This document shows positions 1 to 8,042 of a stretch of DNA of 64,000 nucleotides, piece by piece. The translations under genes were made by a program, and so were the position numbers. The notes under the pieces are model-generated. The model ran no database searches, was not told the DNA's origin, and saw only the letters and a program-made list of their open reading frames with translations. Position 1 is the stretch's first letter. The number at the start of each line of letters is the position of its first letter. Where the stretch lies: assembly GCA_018822105.1 (NCBI GenBank), contig JAHJLB010000051.1:186001-250000 (forward strand), written 5' to 3'. Source of the DNA: Pseudomonadota bacterium. Lineage in GTDB: Bacteria > Desulfobacterota > Desulfovibrionia > Desulfovibrionales > Desulfovibrionaceae.

Positions 1-1
1 G

Positions 2-1387
2 AGCGAGCTGGGCGCCTTCTACACGGACTTCACCCTGGTGCGCGCAGGCAGCCTGCACCGCGCCAATGGCGGCTTCCTCATCCTCAACGTGGAGGACCTG
101 CTGGGCAACCAGGGCTCCTGGGAAGGCCTGCTGCGCGCCCTGCGCCTGGGCCGCCTGCGCATGGAGGATCCCAGCGACGCCGAACAGGTGCGCACGCGCA
201 CCATCGAGCCCGAGCCCATTCCCCTGGACCTGCGCATCATCCTGGTGGGCACGGACGAGGCCTACGAGGCCCTGCTCAGCGCGGACGACCGCTTCCGCAA
301 GCATTTCAAGCTCAAGGCGCACATGCAGGGCGCGGCCATGCGCACGGCCCCGCACATCCGCAACTATCTGGCCGCCCTGTGCGGCATCATCGACGCCAGC
401 GGCCTGCCGCCCTTCAGCCGCGAGGCCCTGGCCGGGCTGGTGGACCACGCCAGCCGCCTGGCCGAGGACCAGAAGCGCCTGTCCCTGTCCTTCACCCAGG
501 TGCGCGCGCGCATGGTGGAGGCCGCGGCCATCGCCCGCATGGACGGCCGCGCGCTGGTGGAGGCCGCCGACCTGGCCCGGGCCGTGGCGGAGCACGATTT
601 CCGGGCCAATCTCTTTGAAGAGGAGTTCATGGCCGACTACGACCGGGAGATCATCAAGGTGGCCACCGGCGGTGCCGCAGTGGGCCGGGCCAACGGCCTT
701 TCGGTGACGCTCTTCGGCGACTACGAGTTCGGCCTGCCGCACCAGATCTCCTGCACCGTGGGCGTGGGCCACGGCGGCATCCTGGACCTGGAGCGCGAGG
801 CCCAGCTGGGCGGGCCCATCCACACCAAGGGCATGATGATCATCAAGAGCTACCTGGTGCGCCTCTTCGCCCAGGACAAGCCCATCGTGCTCACCGGCAG
901 CCTGTGCTTCGAGCAGAACTACGCCGGGGTCGAAGGGGACTCGGCCTCGGGCGCGGAGCTGGCCGCCCTGCTCTCGGCCCTTTCCGGCGCGCCCATCAAC
1001 CTGGCCCTGGCCTTCACCGGGGCGGTGAGCCAGTCCGGGGCCATCATGGCCGTGGGCGGGGTCAGCCGCAAGATCGAGGGGTTCTTCGAGGTCTGCCGGC
1101 GGCGGGGGCTCACGGGCCACCAGGGCGTGCTCTTCCCGGCGGACAACGCCGTGCACCTGATGCTCAAGGACGAGGTCGTGGAGGCCGTGGCGGACGGGCG
1201 CTTCCATCTGTACCCGGTGGCCACCATCGAGCAGGCCATGACCATCCTCACCTGCCGGCCCGCAGGCAGCCGCCGCAAGGATGGCCGCTACCCTCCCGGC
1301 ACCCTCTACCAGATGGTGGATTCCCGGCTGGCGGAGCTGACGCGCATGGCGGCCAGCGCCGAAAGCCCGCGCAAAAGGAGGAGCTAG
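2..1387 (+). CDS. Lon-family ATP-dependent protease (LonB-like), C-terminal part
   Basis: The gene enters from the left edge, so only the last 461 residues are visible. The first part (about residues 10-100) matches the end of the AAA module of LonB/YcbZ-type proteases, including the HRANGGFLIL stretch and the VGTDEAYE sensor region. The C-terminal half is a Lon protease domain: the nucleophile Ser lies in GDSAS at visible residue 314 and the partner Lys in VSRKIEG at residue 357. The 43-residue spacing equals that of the Ser-Lys dyad in E. coli Lon. The product would be a soluble ATP-dependent serine protease for damaged or regulatory proteins. The next gene begins 4 bases after the stop, so they are probably cotranscribed. 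Confidence 0.9.
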   Translation, partial: SELGAFYTDFTLVRAGSLHRANGGFLILNVEDLLGNQGSWEGLLRALRLGRLRMEDPSDAEQVRTRTIEPEPIPLDLRIILVGTDEAYEALLSADDRFRKHFKLKAHMQGAAMRTAPHIRNYLAALCGIIDASGLPPFSREALAGLVDHASRLAEDQKRLSLSFTQVRARMVEAAAIARMDGRALVEAADLARAVAEHDFRANLFEEEFMADYDREIIKVATGGAAVGRANGLSVTLFGDYEFGLPHQISCTVGVGHGGILDLEREAQLGGPIHTKGMMIIKSYLVRLFAQDKPIVLTGSLCFEQNYAGVEGDSASGAELAALLSALSGAPINLALAFTGAVSQSGAIMAVGGVSRKIEGFFEVCRRRGLTGHQGVLFPADNAVHLMLKDEVVEAVADGRFHLYPVATIEQAMTILTCRPAGSRRKDGRYPPGTLYQMVDSRLAELTRMAASAESPRKRRS

Positions 1388-1391
1388 ACCC

Positions 1392-2162
1392 ATGTCCAAG
1401 GCCTGGATCCGGGCGAAGCTGCCCGAGTTTGTACGCGACATGTTCCGCACCTTCTGCATGGCCGCCAAGGCCCTGGAGGAGCAGTTCCGGGCCTTTGACC
1501 GCGAGGGCGCCGTGGCCTTCACCGTCCTGCGCGACCTGGTGGGCCAGGAGATGGACAAGGGCCTCTTGTGGCGCATGAAGGACACCGCCCACCACGTCTT
1601 CCGCAACGACCCGGAGACGCCGCTCACCGGACAGTTCCTGGACTGGGGCCTGGGCTACATCTTCCACGAGACCATCAAGCTCAAGGAGGACGCCTACCAG
1701 GCCCTGACCTACGCCCCGTGGTTCCTGGCCCTGCGCGGCCGCGACCTGCCCGAGGCCGAACGCGTGGTGGTGGAGGAGCTCTTCCAGGTGCTCAAGCAGA
1801 CCGAGGAGAGCATGCGCCGGGAGATCGACCGCATCCGCTTCATCATCTTCCAGTGCCGCAGGCTCCTGCCCCTGTACCTCTCGCGCCACCGCGAGAACGC
1901 CCTGCTGGCGCGCTACCTGTTTTCCCAAAACGCGCTGGTGCGCGAGGTCTTCGGCAACGACTACGACCTCCTGGTGACCAGCATCTACGGCGACCACCCG
2001 GAGCGCATGTACGTTCTCGCGGCCCAGAGCCTGCGCCTGGGCGGCTGGGTGGTCGAGGCGTCCCAGGCCGTGCAGAGCGCTTTTGCAATTAATTCCACGG
2101 ACCGGCTTGTGCTTCAGGAAAAAAAAGTGTTAGAAAATTGGAGTGCCAGAATGGCACCTTGA
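1392..2162 (+). CDS. Conserved hypothetical protein, 256 aa, downstream of the Lon-like protease
   Basis: I do not recognise a family. The product is 256 residues, soluble, rich in charged and aromatic residues and apparently alpha-helical, without signal peptide or membrane segment. The ATG at 1392 has an AGGAGG-type ribosome site overlapping the end of the protease gene, so translation is probably coupled. It could be an adaptor or accessory of the protease, but only position supports that. Base composition is like the neighbours except for the A-rich last 25 codons, which run into the next promoter. Confidence 0.75.
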   Translation: MSKAWIRAKLPEFVRDMFRTFCMAAKALEEQFRAFDREGAVAFTVLRDLVGQEMDKGLLWRMKDTAHHVFRNDPETPLTGQFLDWGLGYIFHETIKLKEDAYQALTYAPWFLALRGRDLPEAERVVVEELFQVLKQTEESMRREIDRIRFIIFQCRRLLPLYLSRHRENALLARYLFSQNALVREVFGNDYDLLVTSIYGDHPERMYVLAAQSLRLGGWVVEASQAVQSAFAINSTDRLVLQEKKVLENWSARMAP

Positions 2163-2164
2163 GC

Positions 2165-2193
2165 TTGACACTTAAAAGCGCCAGGAATATCTT
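2165..2193 (+). promoter_or_regulatory. Sigma-70-type promoter of the LysM lipoprotein gene
   Basis: TTGACA at 2165-2170 and TATCTT at 2188-2193 are separated by 17 bases. It starts just after the stop of the preceding gene and would give a 5' leader of about 20-25 nt before the ATG at 2223. Confidence 0.65.
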
Positions 2194-2222
2194 TCAATTC
2201 CCAACCGGAGGAGGGAAAACTT

Positions 2223-2684
2223 ATGAAAAATCTCGTGTTGCTGACTGTTGCCTGCTGTGTTGTCTTTGCCCTGGGTTGTTCGAAGAAGGTTGAGCCCGCG
2301 CCGGCGCCCGCGCCCGTGGTGGCTGAGACCCGTGAGATGGCCCCTGCGCCCATGTCGCCCCGCCAAATTTTCGAGGCCGACTACGCCAAGCTGCCCACCT
2401 CGTACACCGTGGTGAAGGGCAACTGCCTGTGGTGGATCTCTGAATTCAAGCAGATCTACAACGACCCCTTCATGTGGCCCCTGATCTTCAAGGCCAACCG
2501 CGACAAGATCAAGAACGCCAACCTGATCTACCCCGGCCAGAACTTCGCCATCCCGCGCACCTTCGCCCTGGATGACGTCAAGGCCGCCCGCGTGAAGGCC
2601 GGCTCCTCCAAGAAGAAGGCCGCCCCGGCCAGCACGGCCAACCTGCCTGCGGACATCCGCGAGGCCCTGGGCTACGGCTTCTAA
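2223..2684 (+). CDS. LysM-domain lipoprotein
   Basis: The 153-residue product begins with a lipoprotein signal (KNLVLLTVACC... lipobox FALGC, Cys19), a short Pro/Ala linker, and then one LysM domain at about residues 58-105 (YTVVKGNCLWWIS ... IYPGQNFAIPR). LysM modules bind the glycan of peptidoglycan, so the protein probably sits at an outer or inner membrane face and contacts the wall. A strong GGAGG site lies 8 bases before the ATG. The tail is Lys/Ala rich. It has its own promoter at 2165-2193 and a terminator at 2714-2745, so it is a single-gene unit. Confidence 0.88.
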   Translation: MKNLVLLTVACCVVFALGCSKKVEPAPAPAPVVAETREMAPAPMSPRQIFEADYAKLPTSYTVVKGNCLWWISEFKQIYNDPFMWPLIFKANRDKIKNANLIYPGQNFAIPRTFALDDVKAARVKAGSSKKKAAPASTANLPADIREALGYGF

Positions 2685-2713
2685 ACGAGGCAGCTCCATC
2701 GGATGAGGACAAG

Positions 2714-2745
2714 GCGTCCGGTCGCAAGGCCGGGCGCTTTTTTTT
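2714..2745 (+). terminator. Rho-independent terminator after the LysM lipoprotein gene
   Basis: An 8-bp GC stem with one G-T pair (2714-2721 with 2730-2737) and an 8-base loop is followed directly by eight T residues (2738-2745). Confidence 0.85.
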
Positions 2746-2768
2746 CGGCCCTGCGCCGGGAGGTGCGC

Positions 2769-2797
2769 TTGATTTCCTTGAGCTTCTGTCATATCTA
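2769..2797 (+). promoter_or_regulatory. Promoter of the SPOR lipoprotein gene with a palindrome on the -10 box
   Basis: TTGATT (2769-2774) and TATCTA (2792-2797) are 17 bases apart. The -10 is overlapped by an inverted repeat CTAGA-N5-TCTAG (2795-2809), which could be an operator. Confidence 0.55.
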
Positions 2798-2851
2798 GAC
2801 AAAATCTAGTCTACCACCGGACCACACGATCCAACCGTCCCGGAGGCACGT

Positions 2852-3370
2852 ATGCCCGGCGCACACCGGCTCCACCATCTCGGCACCCTGGCTCTCGCCG
2901 CCCTGCTGGCCCTGTCCGGCTGCTACGCGCGGCGCCCAGTCCCCTCTGACCCGCCGGAGGAGGCCGCCGTCGTCTCCGCAGAGCCGGCAGCGGCGAAGCT
3001 GCCGGCCAAGCCGGCCCCGGCCCCTGCCCCGGCCGCCAAGGCCGCGCCCAGGCAGGAGGAGCCCTCCGCCCCGGTCACCCTGGCCGAGGACGCGGCCGAG
3101 GCTCCTGTGCCGCTGGCCACAACGGCTGCGCAGGCCGTGCGCCTGAACTACGTGCAGATCGCGGCCTTCGCCACAGAGGGCAACGCCCAAGGGGCTGTGG
3201 CCCGGCTCAATGGGGCGGGATTTGACGCGACGCGCCTGGTGCGCGTGGAGCAGGAGGGGAAGGTGATGTTCCGGGTCCAGGCCGGCCCGTTCCAGGACCT
3301 TGCGGCGACGCACAAGGCCCTGGAAACGCTCAAGGCGGACTGGCCCCAGGCATTTATTCCTGTGGATTGA
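2852..3370 (+). CDS. SPOR-domain lipoprotein
   Basis: The 172-residue product has a hydrophobic signal segment ending in a lipobox-like LALSGC (Cys25). A long Pro/Ala-rich linker (about 30-95) follows, then a C-terminal SPOR domain (about 100-172, LNYVQIAAFATEGNAQ ... FRVQAGPF). SPOR domains bind denuded peptidoglycan glycans, typically at the septum, so a role in division or wall remodelling is likely. The ATG is chosen because GGAGG lies 7 bases upstream. The last 17 bases overlap the end of the convergent IHF/HU-type gene. Confidence 0.87.
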   Translation: MPGAHRLHHLGTLALAALLALSGCYARRPVPSDPPEEAAVVSAEPAAAKLPAKPAPAPAPAAKAAPRQEEPSAPVTLAEDAAEAPVPLATTAAQAVRLNYVQIAAFATEGNAQGAVARLNGAGFDATRLVRVEQEGKVMFRVQAGPFQDLAATHKALETLKADWPQAFIPVD

Positions 3371-3650
3371 GTTCGGCGCGGAACTTGCGAGAAAGGCGGA
3401 AGACCACCACCTTGCGCGGCGGCAGGGTGATGCTCTCGTTGGTCTGCGGGTTGCGCCCGCGGCGCGAGTTCTTGTCGTAGGCCTCGAATTTCCCGAACCC
3501 GCTCACCAGCATGGCGTGGTCCTTCTTGATGGCCTGCTTCATGAGATCCAGGGCGACCTCCACCAGATCCTTGATCTCCGCGCGGTTGCGGTCCGTCTTT
3601 TTGTAGACGGCGTCGACGATGTGGGCCTTGGTCAGGGTTTGACCGCTCAT
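3354..3650 (-). CDS. HU/IHF-family nucleoid DNA-binding protein
   Basis: The 98-residue product is a full-length member of the bacterial HU/IHF family. It shows the dimerisation helices (LTKAHIVDAVYKK, IKDLVEVALDLMKQAI), the VSGFGKFE turn and the beta-arm GRNPQT that inserts the DNA-bending proline. The spacing and SRRGRNPQT resemble IHF-alpha more than HU, but subunit type cannot be fixed from the sequence. AAGGAG precedes the ATG. It lies 24 bases behind the HIT gene and is likely cotranscribed with it. Its 3' end overlaps the SPOR gene on the other strand by 17 bp. Confidence 0.92.
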   Translation of the reverse strand: MSGQTLTKAHIVDAVYKKTDRNRAEIKDLVEVALDLMKQAIKKDHAMLVSGFGKFEAYDKNSRRGRNPQTNESITLPPRKVVVFRLSRKFRAELNPQE

Positions 3651-3674
3651 GGGGGGACTCCTTCGTTGCGGTTC

Positions 3675-4091
3675 TCAGCCAATGGCCGTGCGGACGGCCT
3701 GGGCCAGCTTCTGCATCTCTTCGCCCGACTCGTAGGCGTGCTGGGTCCAAAGACGCAGCCCGTCCCCCTCGTGGCGAGGAACAAGATGGAAATGGGCGTG
3801 GTGCACCAGTTGCCCGGCCACCTCGAAATTGTTCATGCCCATGTTGAGCCCGGTGGCGCCCGTGGCCTGCATCACGGCCCGGCCCACCGACTTCAGCGCG
3901 GCGAGAAGCTCCCGGCCAAGGTCCGGCGGCAGGTCGAAAAGCGTGGCGTAGTGCGTCCGCGAAACCACCAGGGCATGGCCCTTGTTCACCGGAGCGATGT
4001 CCAGAAAGGCGAAGATGCCGCCCTGGTCGTAGACCTTGGCGCAGGGGATCTTGCCCGCTATGATCTTGCAGAAAATGCAGTCGTCGCTCAC
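3675..4091 (-). CDS. HIT-family nucleotide hydrolase/transferase
   Basis: The 138-residue product has the N-terminal CIFCKIIAGKIP zinc-type motif and the catalytic histidine triad HHAHFHLVPR near residue 100, as in the Hint/HinT branch. These enzymes hydrolyse nucleoside phosphoramidates such as AMP-lysine; the physiological substrate is unknown. The length is normal for the family. It is the first gene of a two-gene unit with the IHF/HU-type gene, with a promoter candidate at 4131-4159. Confidence 0.92.
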   Translation of the reverse strand: MSDDCIFCKIIAGKIPCAKVYDQGGIFAFLDIAPVNKGHALVVSRTHYATLFDLPPDLGRELLAALKSVGRAVMQATGATGLNMGMNNFEVAGQLVHHAHFHLVPRHEGDGLRLWTQHAYESGEEMQKLAQAVRTAIG

Positions 4092-4130
4092 CGCTCGCTC
4101 CAGGCGTTGAAAATAGTCAACATTGCCCTA

Positions 4131-4159
4131 TCATTACCCCGAGGAAAAATGAAATACAA
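4131..4159 (-). promoter_or_regulatory. Promoter of the HIT-IHF unit
   Basis: On the minus strand TTGTAT (4159-4154) and TAATGA (4136-4131) are exactly 17 bases apart, 40 bases upstream of the HIT start. Confidence 0.5.
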
Positions 4160-4201
4160 GGGCTTTTGCAGCGGGGGGGGAAATATTTTTCTTCTCCGGC
4201 G

Positions 4202-5152
4202 TCAAATGCCCGCGCCGCTGATGTACAGCTGCTCCGAGGCCCTGGCCTGCACGATGCGCGCGCCCGCAGGCACGTCCTGGGTCACCCAGACGTTGCCGCC
4301 GATGACGGCGCCCTGGCCGATGGTCACCCGGCCCAGGATGGTGGCCCCGGCGTAAACGGTCACATCGTCCTCCACGATGGGGTGCCGGGCCAGGCCCTTG
4401 ACCAGCCTGCCGCCCGTGTCGTCCTTGGGAAAGCTCTTGGCCCCCAGGGTCACGCCCTGGTACAGGCGCACGTTTTTGCCGATGACGCAGGTCTCGCCGA
4501 TGACCGTGCCGGTGCCGTGGTCGATGAAGAACCGCTCGCCGATGTGCGCGCCGGGGTGGATGTCGATGCCGGTGTCCGAATGCGCCATCTCCGCTATGAT
4601 GCGCGGGATGATGTCCACGCCCAGGTGATGCAGCTGGTGCGCGATGCGGTGGTTGGTCAGGGCCTTGATGCTGGGGTAGCAGAAGATTGTCTCGCCCGGG
4701 CTCTTGGCCGCCGGGTCCCCGTCAAAGGCCGCCTGCACGTCCGCGGCCAGGAGCTCGCGCACGCTGGGCAGCTTCCGGATGAACTCCAGGGCCACGGCCT
4801 CGGAGCGCGACTCGCAGTCGCTGCACGGGGCGCGGTTCTCCTTGGCGCAGACAAAGCAGTAGCCCCGGTTGATCTGCTCGGACAAGAGCTTGACCACGCG
4901 GTCCAGGGCGCTGCCCGCGTAATAGGGCATGGTGCGCTCGCTCACGTCCTGCGGTCCGAAGAAGCCGGGGAAGAGCACGGCGCGCAGCAGGCCCACCACC
5001 TCGGTGAGCGCGTCCAGGGACGGCAGGGGCTGATCGCGGCTGATGCGATGCCAGGAGGCCTCGCAGGCGTCCTGCGCGCACAGCTGCTCCACGGTCTCGG
5101 CCAGCACGGCGTCGCGGTCCAGCTTCGCGAATAGGGGCGTCTGGTCAATCAT
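4202..5152 (-). CDS. cysE: Serine O-acetyltransferase
   Basis: The 316-residue enzyme transfers acetyl from acetyl-CoA to L-serine, the first step of cysteine synthesis. A helical N-terminal region of about 190 residues contains an unusual four-Cys patch (CFVCAKENRAPCSDCES). The left-handed beta-helix follows, with hexapeptide repeats and the signatures DIHPGAHIG and DHGTGTVIGET that hold the catalytic His-Asp. The ATG at 5152 was chosen because AGGAG lies 9 bases before it; a longer frame upstream would run into cysK. It is separated from cysK by 17 bases, so the two form an operon. The long N-terminus is typical of the EpsC-like form rather than E. coli CysE. Confidence 0.93.
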   Translation of the reverse strand: MIDQTPLFAKLDRDAVLAETVEQLCAQDACEASWHRISRDQPLPSLDALTEVVGLLRAVLFPGFFGPQDVSERTMPYYAGSALDRVVKLLSEQINRGYCFVCAKENRAPCSDCESRSEAVALEFIRKLPSVRELLAADVQAAFDGDPAAKSPGETIFCYPSIKALTNHRIAHQLHHLGVDIIPRIIAEMAHSDTGIDIHPGAHIGERFFIDHGTGTVIGETCVIGKNVRLYQGVTLGAKSFPKDDTGGRLVKGLARHPIVEDDVTVYAGATILGRVTIGQGAVIGGNVWVTQDVPAGARIVQARASEQLYISGAGI

Positions 5153-5169
5153 TTCGGCTCTCCTGCGGC

Positions 5170-6111
5170 CTAGTCGGCCTCGGCGAATAGCGGGGTGGAC
5201 AGATAACGCTCGCCCGTGTCGCAAACCACGAAGACGATGAGCTTGCCGGCCATCTCCGGCCGGGCCGCCACCTGCATGGCGGCAAAGGCGTTGGCCCCGG
5301 AGGAGATGCCGCAGCTGATGCCCTCCTCGCGCATGAGCCGGCGCGCCGTGGCGAAGGCGTCCTCGGCCCGCACCTGGATGACCTCGTCGTAGACGGTGGA
5401 GTCCAGCACGCCGGGCACGAAGCCCGCGCCGATGCCCTGGATCTTGTGCGGGCCGGGCGCCCCGCCGGAAAGCACGGGGGAATCCGCCGGCTCCACGGCC
5501 ACGATGCGTACCCCGGGCTTGCGCTGCCGCAGCACCTGGCCCACGCCGGTGATGGTGCCGCCCGTGCCCACGCCCGCCACAAAGCAGTCCACGGCACCGG
5601 CCGTGTCCTCCCAGACCTCAAGGGCCGTGGTCTCGCGGTGGGCCTCAGGGTTGGCCGGATTCTCGAACTGCATGGGCATGAAGGCCCCGCCCGGCTGGCC
5701 GGACATGGCGGCGACCAGCTCCAAGGCCCTGGCGATGGCGCCTTTCATGCCCAGGGAGGCCGGGGTGAGCACCACCTCGGCCCCATAGCCGGCCAAGAGC
5801 TTGCGGCGCTCCACGCTCATGGACTCGGGCATGGTCAGGATCAGCCGGAGGCCCTTGATGGCGCAGATGAGGGCCAGGCCGATGCCCGTGTTGCCGCTGG
5901 TGGGCTCCACGATGACGCTGTCGTGCGTGATGCGCCCCTCGCCCAGGGCGGCCTCGATCATGGAGCGGGCGATGCGGTCCTTCACCGACCCGCCGGGGTT
6001 GAGGGACTCCAGCTTGGCCACAAGGGTGGCCTCCAGGCCCAGGGCCAGCTTGTTCAGCCGCACCAGCGGCGTCCTGCCGATGAGTTCGGCCATGCTTGAT
6101 GCGATTGTCAT
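5170..6111 (-). CDS. cysK: Cysteine synthase A (O-acetylserine sulfhydrylase)
   Basis: The 313-residue PLP enzyme makes cysteine from O-acetylserine and sulfide. The PLP lysine is in [11 protein letters not shown] (about residue 43), the substrate loop is [11 protein letters not shown], and the phosphate-binding glycine loop is [21 protein letters not shown] site precedes the ATG at 6111, which rules out an upstream in-frame start. It is first in the cysK-cysE operon, so the two enzymes that can form the cysteine synthase complex are made together. In a sulfate reducer the sulfide would come from dissimilation. Confidence 0.95.
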   Translation of the reverse strand: MTIASSMAELIGRTPLVRLNKLALGLEATLVAKLESLNPGGSVKDRIARSMIEAALGEGRITHDSVIVEPTSGNTGIGLALICAIKGLRLILTMPESMSVERRKLLAGYGAEVVLTPASLGMKGAIARALELVAAMSGQPGGAFMPMQFENPANPEAHRETTALEVWEDTAGAVDCFVAGVGTGGTITGVGQVLRQRKPGVRIVAVEPADSPVLSGGAPGPHKIQGIGAGFVPGVLDSTVYDEVIQVRAEDAFATARRLMREEGISCGISSGANAFAAMQVAARPEMAGKLIVFVVCDTGERYLSTPLFAEAD

Positions 6112-6146
6112 GCGGCCCTCCTCCTTTGGTCCGAAACCAGTCCCCC

Positions 6147-6653
6147 TCAGATAAGAAGGCCTCCCGACAAGGCAAGGGCAAAACGCTGCTCCAGAACAAG
6201 CGTGCCCCATTGCCGGCCCTGCCGCTCCTCCTCCAGACGAAAACCCATCTTCTCATACAGATGACGCGCCATGTCCAGCCCCTGAAAGGTCCAAAGAAAG
6301 ATGCGCGGGTGCCCGCAGGCCCGGCAGAAGTCCACGGCCTCCCCCAGCAGACGGCCGCCCAGGCCCTGGCCCCGGAGCTCCTCGGAGAGGATGAACCAGC
6401 GCAGGTGCGCGCCCTCGTCCCCGGCCTTGGCGCCGTCGATGGCGACGCCGCCAAGGACGCGCCCGCCCCGGCTCACGGTCCAGAACCCGTCGCGCCCGGG
6501 GTCGAAGCGTTGCAGAAATTCCGCCAGCCCCGCCGCCACCTGGGCCTCAAACGAGAGCCCGAAGCCCCATTCCCGGCTGTAGTAAAGGGCGTGCAGCTCC
6601 GCCAAGCGGCCGATGGCCCCGGGCACATGGCCCTGGATGGTGATGCCGTCCAT
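6147..6653 (-). CDS. GNAT-family N-acetyltransferase
   Basis: The 168-residue product carries a GNAT fold. The acetyl-CoA loop is in [12 protein letters not shown] (about 105-116) and the C-terminal motif is [11 protein letters not shown]. The substrate is not evident; the family acetylates amines of small molecules or protein N-termini. AGGGAGG precedes the ATG at 6653. The stop lies 35 bases before the cysK start, so it may be the first gene of the cysK-cysE unit. Upstream is the hairpin-rich repeat block at 6678-6887. Confidence 0.82.
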   Translation of the reverse strand: MDGITIQGHVPGAIGRLAELHALYYSREWGFGLSFEAQVAAGLAEFLQRFDPGRDGFWTVSRGGRVLGGVAIDGAKAGDEGAHLRWFILSEELRGQGLGGRLLGEAVDFCRACGHPRIFLWTFQGLDMARHLYEKMGFRLEEERQGRQWGTLVLEQRFALALSGGLLI

Positions 6654-6677
6654 TCCGTCCTCCCTGCCCCCGTGCCG

Positions 6678-6743
6678 TGACCCGAGCCTCCGGTGGCCCT
6701 GACCCGAGCCTCCGGTGGCCCTGACCCGAGCCTCCGGCGGCCG
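6678..6743. repeat. Three tandem copies of a 22-bp unit
   Basis: Three head-to-tail 22-bp units (6678-6699, 6700-6721, 6722-6743) share the core TGACCCGAGCCTCCGG; the third differs at two positions. They sit just upstream of the GNAT start and next to a set of hairpins. Confidence 0.85.
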
Positions 6744-6887
6744 GGGGAAATGATTTCCCCCGGACCCCCTCATCGGCTCGCCGCGATTTCCGCTGCGGTG
6801 GTTCCCGCTGCAGCGGAAATCGCGGCCAAATGGGGAGTCCAGAGGGCCTCAGGCCCTCTGGCGGGGAGCAGGGGGCAGCGCCCCCTG
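6741..6887. repeat. Hairpin-rich intergenic repeat block (REP/BIME-like)
   Basis: Four inverted repeats lie in a row: a perfect 10-bp stem at 6741-6750/6754-6763, a perfect 17-bp stem at 6780-6796/6810-6826, a 9-bp palindrome at 6841-6859, and an 8-bp stem at 6869-6876/6880-6887. None ends in a T run, so these are not simple terminators. The arrangement resembles interspersed palindromic repeats that separate genes in GC-rich genomes. Confidence 0.7.
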
Positions 6888-6905
6888 GCCGCCGGGGGCT
6901 GTCGC

Positions 6906-7955
6906 CTACATGCCAAGCATGCCGCGCAGCACGTCCCAGACCCGGTCCGGGGTGATGCCGCGCAGGCACTGGTGGTGCTTCAACGGGCAGGCCTTGTGCC
7001 CGTGCAGCCCGCAGGGGCGGCAGTCCAGGTCTGTTTCCAGCACGCGGGAGTTCTCCCCGCGCGGGAAGAAGCCCAGCCGGCGCACGGTGGGGCCGAAGAG
7101 CGCCACGAGGGGGGTGTCCTGCACCCAGGCCAGGTGCATGGGGCCGGAATCGTTGGTCAGGCAGGCGTCAAGGCGCCCCAGGCAGGCGGCCAGGGCCGGG
7201 ATGTCGAGCTGCCCGGCCAGGCTGACCAGCCGTCCGGGGCCGCCGCCAGCCGCCTGGGCGATGCGCCCGGCCAGGGCCTGTTCGCCCGGCCCGGCGAAGA
7301 GCAGCACCACGGCCCCTGCGGCCAGGGCCCGGCGCGCCACCTCGGCGAAATGCTCATCCGGCCAGCACTTGGTGGGCCAGGTGGAGCCGGGGTGCAGGCC
7401 GAGCTTCGGCCCCTCGGGCAGGCCGGAGAAGAGCGCCTCGGCGCGGGCCAGGGCCTCCGGGGGCAGGTCCAGGCGCGGCTTTGGGGCGGGAGTCTTGAGC
7501 CCCAGGGGCAGCCCCAACTGCATGAGCCGCTCGATCTCGTGCAGTTCGTCGAAGCGGCGGTCCACCCGGTGCGTGAAGGCCAGGCGGTTGTACCAGGGCC
7601 GGGCATAGCCGATGCGCATCCCGGCGCCGGTGCACCCGGCCACCAGGGCGCTGCGCAGGCTCGTGTGCGGGGATATCCAGAGGTCGAAGCCTTCGCCGGA
7701 CAGCTCGCGGCCCAGGCGGAAGGCTGCGGGGAGGCCCTTTTGCGCGCCGCGCTTGGCAAAGGGGCGCACGCTGGCCAGTTCGCCCTGGGCGGCGAAGAGC
7801 CCTTCCACGCCGGCGCGCACGAAGAGGTGCAGTTCGGCTTCGGGAAAGCGCTCCTTCACGGCCTGGATGAGCGGCAGGGTGAGCACCGCGTCGCCCAGAA
7901 AGGCCGTCTGCCAGATGCCTATGCGCCGGACGCCGGCGCGCGGCGGGCTGCTCAT
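6906..7955 (-). CDS. Glycosyltransferase family 9 (heptosyltransferase-like)
   Basis: The 349-residue product matches ADP-heptose:LPS heptosyltransferases. The N-terminal half begins IGIWQTAFLGDAVLTLPL and the C-terminal nucleotide-sugar domain contains HPGSTWPTKCWP and TNDSGPMHLAWV. It would add heptose to lipopolysaccharide core at the inner face of the inner membrane. Four Cys near the C-terminus (CRPCGLHGHKACPLKHHQC) are common in this branch. The ATG at 7955 was chosen because the homologous region starts there, although the ribosome site is weak. The small gene at 8043 diverges from it. Confidence 0.88.
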   Translation of the reverse strand: MSSPPRAGVRRIGIWQTAFLGDAVLTLPLIQAVKERFPEAELHLFVRAGVEGLFAAQGELASVRPFAKRGAQKGLPAAFRLGRELSGEGFDLWISPHTSLRSALVAGCTGAGMRIGYARPWYNRLAFTHRVDRRFDELHEIERLMQLGLPLGLKTPAPKPRLDLPPEALARAEALFSGLPEGPKLGLHPGSTWPTKCWPDEHFAEVARRALAAGAVVLLFAGPGEQALAGRIAQAAGGGPGRLVSLAGQLDIPALAACLGRLDACLTNDSGPMHLAWVQDTPLVALFGPTVRRLGFFPRGENSRVLETDLDCRPCGLHGHKACPLKHHQCLRGITPDRVWDVLRGMLGM

Positions 7956-8042
7956 GCGCCGGCCCCGGCCGCCGGGGCCGCCTTGCCCTCCCCAGCCGGG
8001 TGCGCTACAAACAAGGCAACGGCCACGACCCTGGAGGGCGCC

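Noticed and set aside
4173-4180. Run of eight G as a phase-variation switch
   Set aside because: It lies in the gap between the HIT-IHF promoter and the cysE stop, not in a coding or spacer position where slippage would switch a gene.
6678-6743. CRISPR-like array
   Set aside because: Three adjoining 22-bp copies without spacers do not form a CRISPR array.
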